Shown piece by piece: positions 55,027 through 63,555 of a DNA stretch of 64,000 nt. How positions within the stretch are numbered: the stretch's first letter is position 1; each line of letters opens with the position of its first letter. The translations under genes were made by a program, and so were the position numbers. The stretch is from positions 1 through 64,000 of the forward strand of contig JAPLEH010000061.1 in NCBI GenBank assembly GCA_026391455.1. Direction: 5' to 3'. Below the pieces are notes generated by a model. It was not told the DNA's origin and searched no databases. It saw only the letters and a list, made by a program, of their open reading frames with translations. This stretch comes from Bacteroidota bacterium. GTDB lineage: Bacteria; Bacteroidota; Bacteroidia; Chitinophagales; Chitinophagaceae.

Positions 55027-55713
55027 ATGAAAAAAGCAATCCTATTTTTTCTATTACTCACCTGCATTGAATCTTGCATGACTTCTGAAAATCCCATTGA
55101 TCGAATTAATAAAAAATTGAAGATTAATGATACGGGAGCGTTACGAAAGGATATTCCTGCGGCCTATAACGATTCCAGTGCTTCCTGGCAGTATGTAAGG
55201 AGGGAAACAAGCAGGGTTCGATTACAATCAATAGAGAATGGCAATGATTGGCCCGAAATAAGGATTTGGGAGGATTATGACTGGGGCAGAATGGTTTTTG
55301 TCATCCGGTACAAAGATGGCACCTGGAAAGCGGAAGATTATATTTATCGAATGCTTGCCAGTCCTGCTGGCAGCGAAGATGATGTTGATCTGATCGTTGT
55401 GGATACAGTCCGTCTTGGGAAGCCAAAAGCCGGATGGAACAAGTTTATGAATAAGCTGATTGATAAAGGAATCCTGGAGCTTAGGGATAAATTGTCTATC
55501 CCTGGATATTATGTAGAAAGCGAATTCTCATATATAGCGGTTGAAGTAGCGGCAAAAAATTACTACAGGTATTATTCATTGCCCAATGCGAGAGAAATTA
55601 CCACTCAAGTAAAAGAAGACAAGGCTATGTTAGAAATTCTTGAATTAATAGCGCATGAATTTCCCGATATAACATCTGCGATTGACAAGTATTCAAAAGC
55701 GGGTTTAAATTAG
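55027..55713 (+). CDS. Lipoprotein of unknown function at the end of the RHS locus
   Basis: The ATG at 55027 gives 228 residues with a lipoprotein signal (LLLTCIESCMTS). The protein is mixed alpha/beta, with WPEIRIWEDYDWGRMVFVIRY in the middle and acidic helices at the end. A longer open frame begins at 54847 but runs through border element R5 and is not gene-like. No family recognised. Its place after a border element suggests another immunity-type cassette. Confidence 0.62.
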   Translation: MKKAILFFLLLTCIESCMTSENPIDRINKKLKINDTGALRKDIPAAYNDSSASWQYVRRETSRVRLQSIENGNDWPEIRIWEDYDWGRMVFVIRYKDGTWKAEDYIYRMLASPAGSEDDVDLIVVDTVRLGKPKAGWNKFMNKLIDKGILELRDKLSIPGYYVESEFSYIAVEVAAKNYYRYYSLPNAREITTQVKEDKAMLEILELIAHEFPDITSAIDKYSKAGLN

Positions 55714-56021
55714 TGAACGAAATGGCTGTATGCTCTTTCTGACTTTTACTTTTTTCAACAGGTAATTCGCTACCGCACCACCTTCAGCAGTTTAACAATA
55801 TCCTTCCTCCCCCTATGGCTCATTCGTTTACCGGCCAAAAAGGGTAAAGCAAACTGACCTCAGGGGCTCATTGTATAAAGGCTTGTATTTCAAAGCAAAG
55901 TAGCGCTACGTACCTACGCTCCCGCCAACTACGTACCCCGAAGAAACTTTGCAGCTTTTACAAAAAAAGAGTACTTTTACGTTATCACGTTCCCATTTAG
56001 AACAGGCTCAAACCAATAACT
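55714..56021. other. Spacer with CTACGTACC direct repeats
   Basis: CTACGTACC occurs at 55906-55914 and 55929-55937 (23 bases apart), about 85-115 bases upstream of the response-regulator gene; GTAGCGCTAC (55900-55909) is a perfect palindrome touching the first copy. Nothing else recognisable. Confidence 0.45.
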
Positions 56022-56678
56022 ATGACTGCTCAGGATATAAAAGTAGCAATTGCAGATGATCATAAAATCTTCAGAGACGGGATACGTATGGCCCTGAAGG
56101 ATAAAGAATTCCTCAAAATCATTTGGGAAGCCGAAGACGGCAAAGACCTGCAGCATAAACTCAAACTCAAATTGCCCGATGTAATTCTGATGGATATCCG
56201 TATGCCCGAAGTAGACGGTATCAACGCCATCAGTCTGATCCGAAAAGAATACGAAGCCCTCAAGATCATCATCCTCACCATGTACGACGACCAGGAAATG
56301 ATCACCAAAATGATGGAAATGGGCGCCAACGCCTACCTCACCAAAACCACCGATCCCGAAGAGATTTACCAGGCCATACTTACCTGCGTAAACGAAGATT
56401 TCTATTTCAACGACCTCGTGAATAAAGCAGTTTTGCTGAAACTGCAGCATAAAAAAACGGTCCGCCAGTTTTACCCCAACCCGGTAAAATTCTCTGAAAA
56501 AGAACTCAAGATCCTCCGCCTCATCGCCGATGATAAAACCACGGAAGATATTTCCAAAGAAGTATTTCTGAGCCCGCGTACCATCGAGACCATCCGGCAG
56601 AATATGAAACAGAAAGTAGGGGCCAAAACCATTGCCGGTCTCGTGATGTATGCCACCCGCAATAAATTGCTCGAATAA
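56022..56678 (+). CDS. Orphan NarL/FixJ-type response regulator
   Basis: This 218-residue protein has a receiver domain with D12-D13 (IADDHKIF), phosphoacceptor D58 (VILMDIRMPEVDG), Thr in ILTMYDD and Lys in YLTKTTDP. The LuxR helix-turn-helix is at about 150-210 (FSEKELKILRLIADDKTTEDISKEV, SPRTIETIRQNM). No kinase is adjacent. It is more like the regulator at 58453 (MMEMGANAYLTK versus MMEIGANSYLTK) than those of clusters 1 and 2. Confidence 0.93.
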   Translation: MTAQDIKVAIADDHKIFRDGIRMALKDKEFLKIIWEAEDGKDLQHKLKLKLPDVILMDIRMPEVDGINAISLIRKEYEALKIIILTMYDDQEMITKMMEMGANAYLTKTTDPEEIYQAILTCVNEDFYFNDLVNKAVLLKLQHKKTVRQFYPNPVKFSEKELKILRLIADDKTTEDISKEVFLSPRTIETIRQNMKQKVGAKTIAGLVMYATRNKLLE

Positions 56679-56759
56679 ACAAGACCTTTTATTGCAGGAG
56701 CCTATCAACAACGGATACTGATCACCGATACATATTCATTCACCCGCTATTGTACCCCC

Positions 56760-57506
56760 ATGTCTAATATCAACGACAGCTATTTCGACGGCTATTATAA
56801 AGATATCTGGAAGACCATTATACCCGCCGAACTTACCGGGAAAGAAACGGATTTCATGATTCCCTACTTTCAGTTATCAGAAAGCAGTCGCGTACTCGAC
56901 CTCATGTGCGGATACGGACGACATACCCTGGCCCTGGCCCGCAAAGGCATATCCGTTACGGCGGTGGACAATCTCCATGATTATACCAAAGAAATAAAGG
57001 CCGCCGTTGAAACCGAACAACTACCCGTCACCGTTTCCACCCAGCATGTACTGGACTTTACAAGCACCGAACCATTCGACCTCGCCCTGTGCATGGGCAA
57101 TAGCCTTAATTTTTTCAATGCGGATGATACACTCACGATACTAAAAAATATTTCCGCCTGCCTCAAACCCGGCGGACAGGTATTAATTAATACCTGGTCC
57201 ATTGCAGAAATTGCTATTCCCACCTTCAAACCCAAAAGCTGGAGCGAGATCAACGGCATGAAATTCCTCACCAGCAGCCAATACCTTTTTCAACCGGCCC
57301 GGATCGTGACCGAACATATCATCATCGCACCCGATGGCTCCACCGAAACCAAAACCGGGATTGACTATATCCTCTCCCTCAATGAAATGGAATCCCTCTT
57401 CCACGCTGCCGGCCTTTCCCTGAAAGAAGTATACAGCATCCCCGGACGCAAAAAATTCACGATTGGTGAACCGAGAGCCTACCTCGTGGGGGAGAAGGTT
57501 GCATAG
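56760..57506 (+). CDS. Class I SAM-dependent methyltransferase
   Basis: This 248-residue protein has motif I VLDLMCGYGRHTLALA at about residues 45-60, an acidic residue after the second strand (VTAVDNLHDYT), motif II FDLALCMGNSLNFF, and LKPGGQVLINTW. These are the Rossmann-fold methyltransferase motifs, with the methyl donor S-adenosylmethionine. The acceptor is unknown. The gene stands alone, followed by low-complexity repeats. Confidence 0.9.
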   Translation: MSNINDSYFDGYYKDIWKTIIPAELTGKETDFMIPYFQLSESSRVLDLMCGYGRHTLALARKGISVTAVDNLHDYTKEIKAAVETEQLPVTVSTQHVLDFTSTEPFDLALCMGNSLNFFNADDTLTILKNISACLKPGGQVLINTWSIAEIAIPTFKPKSWSEINGMKFLTSSQYLFQPARIVTEHIIIAPDGSTETKTGIDYILSLNEMESLFHAAGLSLKEVYSIPGRKKFTIGEPRAYLVGEKVA

Positions 57507-57600
57507 GTTGCATAGGTTACATAGGTTTCATAGGTTGCATAGGTTTCATAGGTTCAAGAGGTTCAACAGGTTCAAGAGGTTGAATAAGTTGAATACAGTT
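57496..57600. repeat. Tandem 9-10-mer repeats (GGTTNCATA family)
   Basis: GGTTGCATA, GGTTACATA, GGTTTCATA, GGTTCAAGA and relatives repeat about ten times. The first unit starts in the last codons of the methyltransferase gene, so the C-terminus may vary with repeat number. Confidence 0.8.
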
Positions 57601-57625
57601 AGCGGTTGCTGGCTGTTCAAAGCTC

Positions 57626-57826
57626 GCTACTCGCAGCAGGTTAGCTGGCTGTTTAATACTTGAAGCTTATTGCTTGTGGCTTGCAGCTGGCTGTTGATCG
57701 CTTGCTGTTCAAAGCTCGCAACTCGCAGCTCGCTACTCGCAGCTGGTTAGCTGGCTGTTTAATACTTGAAGCTTATAGCTTGTGGCTTGCCGCTGGCTGT
57801 TGATTGCTGGCCGTTCAAAGCTCAAA
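57626..57826. repeat. Two near-identical 106-bp tandem repeats, GCT-rich
   Basis: Copies start at 57626 and 57732 (GCTACTCGCAGC.GGTTAG...) and consist of AGCT-rich words (AGCTCGC, GCTTGTGGCTTGC). They belong to the low-complexity block 57600-57870. No coding role. In the rest of 57507-58452 only a hairpin and element A are recognised. Confidence 0.8.
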
Positions 57827-57874
57827 GCTCGCGGCTCGCAGCTCATAGCTCGCAGCTCGTTGCTTTCAGCAACG

Positions 57875-57903
57875 AAAAAACCCCGGCGTTATGAGGACCG
57901 GGG
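57875..57903 (-). terminator. Orphan minus-strand terminator
   Basis: CCCCGG (57881-57886) pairs with CCGGGG (57898-57903), and the minus-strand RNA continues with six U (57875-57880). No minus-strand protein gene lies upstream of it in the next kilobase, so it may end a noncoding transcript. Confidence 0.45.
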
Positions 57904-58140
57904 CTGTTGATGTTACTGTTATGAAAAGAGAAAGTTCAGACGATGTTGTGCTTCATAAGGACAGTGTTTAATGGTTTTTGGTTTTTGGGTTTTGATAGTT
58001 TTTTCATAAGGGTTGGACTTAAAAAAACGGGACCATGTTCAAAAACTCATTCTTACTTTATGAGCAAAAGAGAAAGTTGATTGCCGGCGAAACGTTTATC
58101 CGGTATATACCGGTTTGGTTTTTCTTTGGATAATTGGAAA

Positions 58141-58305
58141 TTCTTTCTGGACGGTTTTGGACATTGGATGAGAGAGTCAACATTTCATCCGCGTCAATCA
58201 ACTTTCTGATACAAATGTATATCCACATTTAAATGTTAACAAGAGGGTAACTGCCCTATTTAAAACATTCGGTAAATACGCCTGCTATCGTAAATTTCCG
58301 TCAGG
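58141..58305 (+). repeat. Noncoding element copy A, upstream of the orphan regulator
   Basis: It is homologous to copy B at 32229-32400 (see findings). At the place of CACACCCGGGTGTG in copy B it has ACATTTAAATGT (58225-58236), a perfect palindrome of different sequence. A further 14-bp palindrome, CCGGTATATACCGG, lies just outside at 58100-58113. It ends about 150 bases before the regulator gene, so it may be a regulatory region or a small RNA. Confidence 0.65.
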
Positions 58306-58452
58306 ACGCTGGTAAATGTTCGAATGCCTCCTTGCTTGGTATATTCCGCAATTTTCAAATTAGGTACTTTCACTATGGTATATGTTGCAGGAATTTTCCA
58401 TCTTGCACCTGCGAATAAACACTAAACCGATTTTTTACTAATAATCCTAAAG

Positions 58453-59127
58453 ATGAAAAACCACGATTCCAACACCGTTATTAAAGTAGCGATTGCCGAC
58501 GATCATGCGCTGTTCCGCACCGGCGTTAAAACTTCGCTGCAAAGCCGCAAAGACATCCAGATGGTTGCCGAAGCTGAAAATGGTATGCAGTTATTGAACC
58601 TGCTGCGTCATATTCAACCTGACGTGGTTTTGCTCGATATACAGATGCCCATCATGGATGGACTGACCACACTTCCCGAGATCAAAAAACTGTATCCCAA
58701 CGTAAAAGTGATCATGCTCTCCATGCACAACGATCATTCCGTGATCTCTAAAATGATGGAGATTGGCGCCAACTCTTATCTCACGAAAGAGTCAGGCTCC
58801 GAAATGATCTATGAAGCGGTGAAGCAGGTGTATGAAAATGATTTCTTCTTCAACGATCTTACCAATAAAGCATTACTGAGCGGTCTGCGTACCAAACGTA
58901 CGGCTGAATCATCCATGCCGCAGGATGTACAACTCACCGACAAGGAAGTGACCATTCTGAAACTGATGTGCGATGAGAAAAGCACCAAAGAGATCGCTGA
59001 TATCGTTGACCTCAGCCCCCGTACCGTAGAAGCGATCCGCGATAAACTCAAAACAAAGACCGGTACCAAATCCATGGCCGGTCTGGTAATGTACGCGGTG
59101 AAAGCCGGTTTGGTGGAACAGGCATAA
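58453..59127 (+). CDS. Orphan NarL/FixJ-type response regulator
   Basis: This 224-residue protein has D16-D17, phosphoacceptor D62 (VLLDIQMPIMDG), Ser in MLSMHND and Lys in YLTKESGSEM. The C-terminal LuxR helix-turn-helix (LTDKEVTILKLMCDEKSTKEIADIV, SPRTVEAIRDKLKTKTG) binds DNA. There is no neighbouring kinase, so it must receive phosphate from elsewhere, possibly from one of the short kinases of clusters 1 and 2. Its upstream region contains the conserved element A. Confidence 0.93.
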   Translation: MKNHDSNTVIKVAIADDHALFRTGVKTSLQSRKDIQMVAEAENGMQLLNLLRHIQPDVVLLDIQMPIMDGLTTLPEIKKLYPNVKVIMLSMHNDHSVISKMMEIGANSYLTKESGSEMIYEAVKQVYENDFFFNDLTNKALLSGLRTKRTAESSMPQDVQLTDKEVTILKLMCDEKSTKEIADIVDLSPRTVEAIRDKLKTKTGTKSMAGLVMYAVKAGLVEQA

Positions 59128-59233
59128 TATACTACGAGAACCCCTTACATGTATATGGCCATCCTGCATTCGTTGCGGGGTGGCATTTTTTATGTGTACA
59201 AATGCCGGTTGCACCCACCTTCACGGCAATACC

Positions 59234-59241
59234 TACCTTTG
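59234..59241 (+). promoter_or_regulatory. TAnnTTTG -7 element of the aminotransferase gene
   Basis: TACCTTTG lies 24 bases before ATG 59266; TTG at 59209-59211 is a weak -33 match. The box decides against longer upstream starts, which would precede it. Confidence 0.5.
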
Positions 59242-59265
59242 CGCTTCATTGTAATGTATGAACAC

Positions 59266-60105
59266 ATGGCTACCCTTTGTTTGAATGGTAAATTTCTTCC
59301 TGCCGATGAACCGGTATTACTGGCCTCCAACAGAGGCTACCGCTATGGCGATGGCTTATTTGAAACCATGCGTATGATAAAGGGACAACTACCCTGGTGG
59401 GATGCACATTGGGCCCGCCTGCAAAAAGGGCTTCAACTATTGCAATATGAATTACCGGGATTATTCAATGCCGAAAAATTGAAGCAGGATATTATTACGC
59501 TGTGCCGGAAAAACAAATGCGAACAACTGGCGCGCATACGCCTTTCTGTATTTCGCGGAAATGGCGGACTATACGATGGAGACCAAACTGCTCAATACCT
59601 GGTGGAATGCTGGCCATTGCCAGCATCACGTCTCCAATTGAATATAAACGGACTGGTGGTGGGGGTATATCCTCATTCCCGAAAAAGCTGCGACCTGTTT
59701 TCGCCACTCAAAACCGCCAACTTTCTTCCTTATACCATGGCAGCACAATTTGCCAAACAGGAAAAAATGAACGATTGCCTGGTGCTGAATAATTACGGAA
59801 GGATTGCTGATTCCACGATTGCCAACTTGTTTATTATTAAAAACAACAACATCATCACCCCGGCACTCACCGAAGGCGGAGTAGAAGGTACCGCGCGGAA
59901 TTACCTGCTGCGCGTTCTTCCCGAAGCGGGTTATTCCGTACAGGAAGGGGTGGTTACGCCCGATGATCTGTTGCAGGCGGAGGAAGTGTTTCTCACCAAT
60001 GCCATTCACGGTATCCGTTGGGTGGGACGCTACGGCGACCGTCATTATACCAATACAATGGTCAGTGAAATTTATGCCCGTTTCTTTCAAACTATTCCGG
60101 GCTGA
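59266..60105 (+). CDS. Aminotransferase class IV (branched-chain/4-amino-4-deoxychorismate lyase type)
   Basis: The start at 59266 (MATLCLNGKFLP) gives 279 residues; ATG 59254 is equally in frame. Fold type IV PLP enzyme motifs are present: GYRYGDGLFETMR, RIRLSVFRGNGG, the PLP lysine in PLKTANFLPY, the phosphate-binding ADSTIANLF, and GGVEGTARNYLL. It is shorter than most branched-chain transaminases and close to PabC or D-amino-acid aminotransferase in layout. Substrate is therefore open. It lies 17 bases upstream of the photolyase gene, likely the same operon. Confidence 0.87.
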   Translation: MATLCLNGKFLPADEPVLLASNRGYRYGDGLFETMRMIKGQLPWWDAHWARLQKGLQLLQYELPGLFNAEKLKQDIITLCRKNKCEQLARIRLSVFRGNGGLYDGDQTAQYLVECWPLPASRLQLNINGLVVGVYPHSRKSCDLFSPLKTANFLPYTMAAQFAKQEKMNDCLVLNNYGRIADSTIANLFIIKNNNIITPALTEGGVEGTARNYLLRVLPEAGYSVQEGVVTPDDLLQAEEVFLTNAIHGIRWVGRYGDRHYTNTMVSEIYARFFQTIPG

Positions 60106-60122
60106 AATTGTTTTAACAACCC

Positions 60123-61442
60123 ATGAAGCCCATTATTCATATCTACTGGTTTCGCCGCGATCTTCGTCTGCATGATAATGCTGCCTTGTACCATGCCCTC
60201 AAGGCAGGTAAACCTGTTCTCCCGCTTTTTATTTTTGATCGCAACATACTCGACGAATTACATACGGTTGATGAAAAGCTAACCACCGACCGGCGTGTGG
60301 AATTCATTCACCTGGCTTTGCAGGATATGCAACGGCAACTGGTAAAACTCGGCAGTTCCCTCGTAGTGCGGTATGGCAAACCGGCCGATGTGTTTACTGA
60401 TTTGCTGAATGAATACCAGGTGGAACAGGTATTTACCAACCACGATTATGAACCCTATGCCAAACAAAGGGATCAGCAGATCGCGGAATTATTGGAAAAA
60501 AACGGTGCAGCCTTTCATACCTTCAAAGACCAGGTGATACTGGAAAAGAATGAAGTGCTGAAAGACGATGGTAAACCGTATACTGTATTCACGCCTTACT
60601 CGCGTAAATGGAAAGCCACACTCACCGATTTCCATTTGCAGCCCTATTCCAATAGAAAATATTTTAGTCATTTTTATAAGCAACCCGAACAGCCTATTAT
60701 TTCGCTGGAAGAAATGGGTTTTCGTGCGGCAGGTCTTCCCTTTCCGGATAAAGAATGGAAAGGCCAGGTAATCCGCAATTACAAAGAACAACGCGATATT
60801 CCTTCCTTGCCGGGTACATCGCGGCTCAGCGTACACCTTCGCTTTGGTACGATCAGTATCCGTTCACTTGCTGCTGAAGCCGGTGCATTGAACGAAACGT
60901 TTTTGAATGAACTCATCTGGCGTGATTTTTACCATATGATACTCTGGCACTTCCCCCATGTGGCCGGACGTGCATTTAAACCGGACTATGATAAAATAAA
61001 ATGGAGAAATAATAAATCAGAATTTGATGCCTGGTGCAAAGGGCAAACCGGCTATCCCATTGTGGATGCAGGTATGCGGGAACTGAATGAAACCGGTTTT
61101 ATGCACAACCGCGTACGGATGATAGTGGCTTCCTTTCTCACTAAACATCTGCTGATCGACTGGCGCTGGGGCGAAGCCTGGTTTGCCAAACAATTACTCG
61201 ATTTCGATCTGGCAGCCAATAATGGCGGATGGCAATGGGCCGCGGGCAGTGGTTGTGATGCGGCACCCTATTTCCGGGTATTTAACCCATATCTGCAAAC
61301 CCAAAAATTCGATCCCGAATTAAAATACGTCCGGCACTGGGTACCCGAATTCGAGGAGCTTACCTATGTACGACCCATCGTGGTACATGAGATCGCCCGC
61401 AAAAGATGCCTGGAGACCTATGCGGTAGCATTAAAGAAATAA
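60123..61442 (+). CDS. phr: Deoxyribodipyrimidine photo-lyase (cryptochrome/photolyase family)
   Basis: This 439-residue protein has an N-terminal photolyase alpha/beta domain (IYWFRRDLRLHDNAAL) for the antenna cofactor and a C-terminal FAD domain. The latter has GTSRLSVHLRFGTIS, ELIWRDFYHMILWHFP, RMIVASFLTKHLLIDWRWGE in parts and the hallmark NNGGWQWAAGSGCDAAPYF. The Trp and Asn residues of CPD photolyases are kept. It repairs UV-induced cyclobutane dimers using blue light. Its end overlaps the convergent mqnD end by 12 bases. Confidence 0.93.
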   Translation: MKPIIHIYWFRRDLRLHDNAALYHALKAGKPVLPLFIFDRNILDELHTVDEKLTTDRRVEFIHLALQDMQRQLVKLGSSLVVRYGKPADVFTDLLNEYQVEQVFTNHDYEPYAKQRDQQIAELLEKNGAAFHTFKDQVILEKNEVLKDDGKPYTVFTPYSRKWKATLTDFHLQPYSNRKYFSHFYKQPEQPIISLEEMGFRAAGLPFPDKEWKGQVIRNYKEQRDIPSLPGTSRLSVHLRFGTISIRSLAAEAGALNETFLNELIWRDFYHMILWHFPHVAGRAFKPDYDKIKWRNNKSEFDAWCKGQTGYPIVDAGMRELNETGFMHNRVRMIVASFLTKHLLIDWRWGEAWFAKQLLDFDLAANNGGWQWAAGSGCDAAPYFRVFNPYLQTQKFDPELKYVRHWVPEFEELTYVRPIVVHEIARKRCLETYAVALKK

Positions 61443-62267
61443 GGGTGCATTGGAAGCCGGCATCGCATGCATACGGCCGAATACTTCATATAATAATCGG
61501 ATCGCCTGCTCACCAGCCGCACCCAATTGCAGGCTGAAATCATTTACATACAGATCAATATGCTGACGCATCACGTCTTCACTCATTTCCTGTGAATGCT
61601 CCCGAACATAACCGGTAATATGCGGATAATGCTGAAAGGCATATTCAAGACTTTGCCGGATCAGCGAATTGATGATAATCGCTTTTTCATTGTCAATGGA
61701 CCGTTTGATTGCAATGCCGCCTAACGGAATAGGCGACCCAGTCTTTTCCTCCCAATATTCTCCGAGGTCTTTTATTTTATGCAATCCTTTTTGCTGATAC
61801 GTGAATCTGTTCTCATGTATAATCACCCCACCCGATACTTCAGCCGACAGCACTGCATCTTCTATGTTTGAGAAGACCATGAATTGTTTATTAACTGCAT
61901 CAGGATAGGCATACGAAAAAAGTAAATGCGCAGTGGTATTAAGTCCCGGAAGCGCGACGGATTCGAGGGTGATATGTCCGGATAATGCATCTGCATTTTC
62001 ATTGCGGCAAATAAAGAGTGGGCCCACGCCTTTACCGAGCGCAGATCCGGCATGCAGGAGTATATAATTTTCCAGGGAACGAAAGAAAGCCGGAAAACTC
62101 AGTTTGGTAATATCCAGTTTTCCTTCGAGCGCCCATTGATTGAGTGTTTCCACATCCGCCAATACGGTATCGAATTCGAAGCCCTGTGTATCTATTTTTT
62201 TATTCACGAGCGCATCGAAAATAAAGGTGTCGTTGGGGCAGGGAGAAAAGCCGAGGGTGAATTTCAT
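61431..62267 (-). CDS. mqnD: 1,4-dihydroxy-6-naphthoate synthase
   Basis: This 278-residue protein opens with FSPCPNDTFIFDAL, the MqnD signature, and has a periplasmic-binding-protein-like fold (TKLSFPAFF, GGVIIHENRFTYQQKGL, PLGGIAIKR). It converts cyclic dehypoxanthine futalosine to dihydroxynaphthoate in menaquinone synthesis. Its start overlaps the mqnB stop by ATGA, so the two are translated together. Confidence 0.93.
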   Translation of the reverse strand: MKFTLGFSPCPNDTFIFDALVNKKIDTQGFEFDTVLADVETLNQWALEGKLDITKLSFPAFFRSLENYILLHAGSALGKGVGPLFICRNENADALSGHITLESVALPGLNTTAHLLFSYAYPDAVNKQFMVFSNIEDAVLSAEVSGGVIIHENRFTYQQKGLHKIKDLGEYWEEKTGSPIPLGGIAIKRSIDNEKAIIINSLIRQSLEYAFQHYPHITGYVREHSQEMSEDVMRQHIDLYVNDFSLQLGAAGEQAIRLLYEVFGRMHAMPASNAPLFL

Positions 62268-62905
62268 AATGCGTTCAGCAGTTTAAACAGTTCAGCATTC
62301 AGTTGATGAATGGAACCCTTCAGGTCCCATTTTTTCTTATTGCGCTCCGTTACATAATTTGAAACGGCCCTGATCTGCATGAAAGGAATTTTTTCCATCA
62401 GGCATACATAATGCAGCGCGGCCCCTTCCATGGATTCCACTACGGGATCATATTTTTCCTGGTATTGTTTCAACTTTTGTTTGGATGTGGTGATTTCATT
62501 GACCGACACACCCGTTACTTTTTTCAGCGATAGTTTAGTTAAGGCTTCTGATTTGTTGACCAGCCATCCGCGGGTAAAGGGATATTGGTTGGGCGATGCG
62601 AGGCGCAAGTCAAACAGGGTTTTCAATTCTTTTTTTTCCACTACCGCCTGATCGGCAAAAGCTTCTTTTTTAATGGCAAGCACGGTGCCTAAGGGGATAG
62701 AAGGATCAAAGCATCCGCCCACGCCGGCTTGAATGATGATATCGGGCCGTTTGATCCGCAACTGTCGGCAAAGGGCATAGGTGGTGGCCGTAAGTCCGAT
62801 GCCGGTAATGAGTATATCAGTGCCGGGCATGGCATTACCACGTTGTAATTGCTGTACCAATGGTGCAATTTCATAATGGGTGGCTGCGACGACTAAACAA
62901 TTCAT
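62264..62905 (-). CDS. mqnB: Futalosine hydrolase
   Basis: This 213-residue nucleoside phosphorylase-like protein has ITGIGLTATTYAL, QAGVGGCFDPSIPLG and the ESMEGAALHYVC motif that positions the purine. Paired with mqnD, the call is futalosine hydrolase, which removes hypoxanthine in the futalosine menaquinone route. Other members of the family are MTA/SAH nucleosidases, but the operon decides. Confidence 0.92.
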   Translation of the reverse strand: MNCLVVAATHYEIAPLVQQLQRGNAMPGTDILITGIGLTATTYALCRQLRIKRPDIIIQAGVGGCFDPSIPLGTVLAIKKEAFADQAVVEKKELKTLFDLRLASPNQYPFTRGWLVNKSEALTKLSLKKVTGVSVNEITTSKQKLKQYQEKYDPVVESMEGAALHYVCLMEKIPFMQIRAVSNYVTERNKKKWDLKGSIHQLNAELFKLLNAL

Positions 62906-62985
62906 TCGTAAATAAATATAAATGATCCTGCTGCTGCAAGGTAGTACAAAGTTCAGTTTTTAGGCCCACTATACAACGAATTGTT

Positions 62986-62993
62986 TACCTTTG
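62986..62993 (+). promoter_or_regulatory. TAnnTTTG -7 element upstream of the first PTPS gene
   Basis: TACCTTTG lies 84 bases before the ATG at 63078 in the divergent spacer with mqnB. No -33 match; leader about 75 bases. Confidence 0.4.
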
Positions 62994-63077
62994 CGCCAGC
63001 CGGAAATAACCCAATTAACCGTTGCCGGTATCATTCATTTCTCCGCCCAACGCTGTGAGAAATTAAAAAAGTAAAGC

Positions 63078-63485
63078 ATGGTTTACTTAACAAGATCAGA
63101 ACATTTTAACGCCGCTCACAAACTGTACAATCCTTCCTGGACACATGAGAAAAACGAGGAAGTATTTGGCAAATGTGCCAACGAAAACTGGCATGGGCAT
63201 AATTATGAATTGCTGGTAACAGTAAAAGGCGAACCCGATCCCGGTACCGGCTTTGTATTTGATGTAAAGAAACTCAGTACCATCATTCGTGATCATATCA
63301 TTGAGCATATTGATCACCGCAATCTGAATATGGATGTGCCGTTCATGCAGGGGAAAATGTGCAGCACCGAAAACCTGGCGATCGCGATATGGGAACAACT
63401 CACCCCGCATCTACCCGGAGGCGTACAATTGCATTGTATCAAATTGTATGAAACGCCCCGCATTTATGTTGAATATTTTGGCTGA
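63078..63485 (+). CDS. 6-pyruvoyl-tetrahydropterin/6-carboxytetrahydropterin synthase family protein (copy 1)
   Basis: This 135-residue enzyme has zinc ligands H14 (FNAAH), H39 and H41 (HGHNY), catalytic C33 (FGKC), D79-H80 (IDHRNLN) and E125 (YETPR). Members turn dihydroneopterin triphosphate into a pterin product in queuosine or pterin pathways. The FGKC....HGHNY spacing is closer to eukaryotic-type PTPS than to E. coli QueD. A close homologue follows after 70 bases. Confidence 0.88.
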   Translation: MVYLTRSEHFNAAHKLYNPSWTHEKNEEVFGKCANENWHGHNYELLVTVKGEPDPGTGFVFDVKKLSTIIRDHIIEHIDHRNLNMDVPFMQGKMCSTENLAIAIWEQLTPHLPGGVQLHCIKLYETPRIYVEYFG

Positions 63486-63555
63486 TTAACTGGCAGGAAA
63501 CAAACCTTTTCAATTCTCCCGCGTTAATACAGTTTATCTTTTGTAAATTGATGGC

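Noticed and set aside
58299-58330. GTTCGAAT words suggestive of a tRNA T-arm
   Set aside because: No acceptor or anticodon stems can be built around them, so no tRNA was called.
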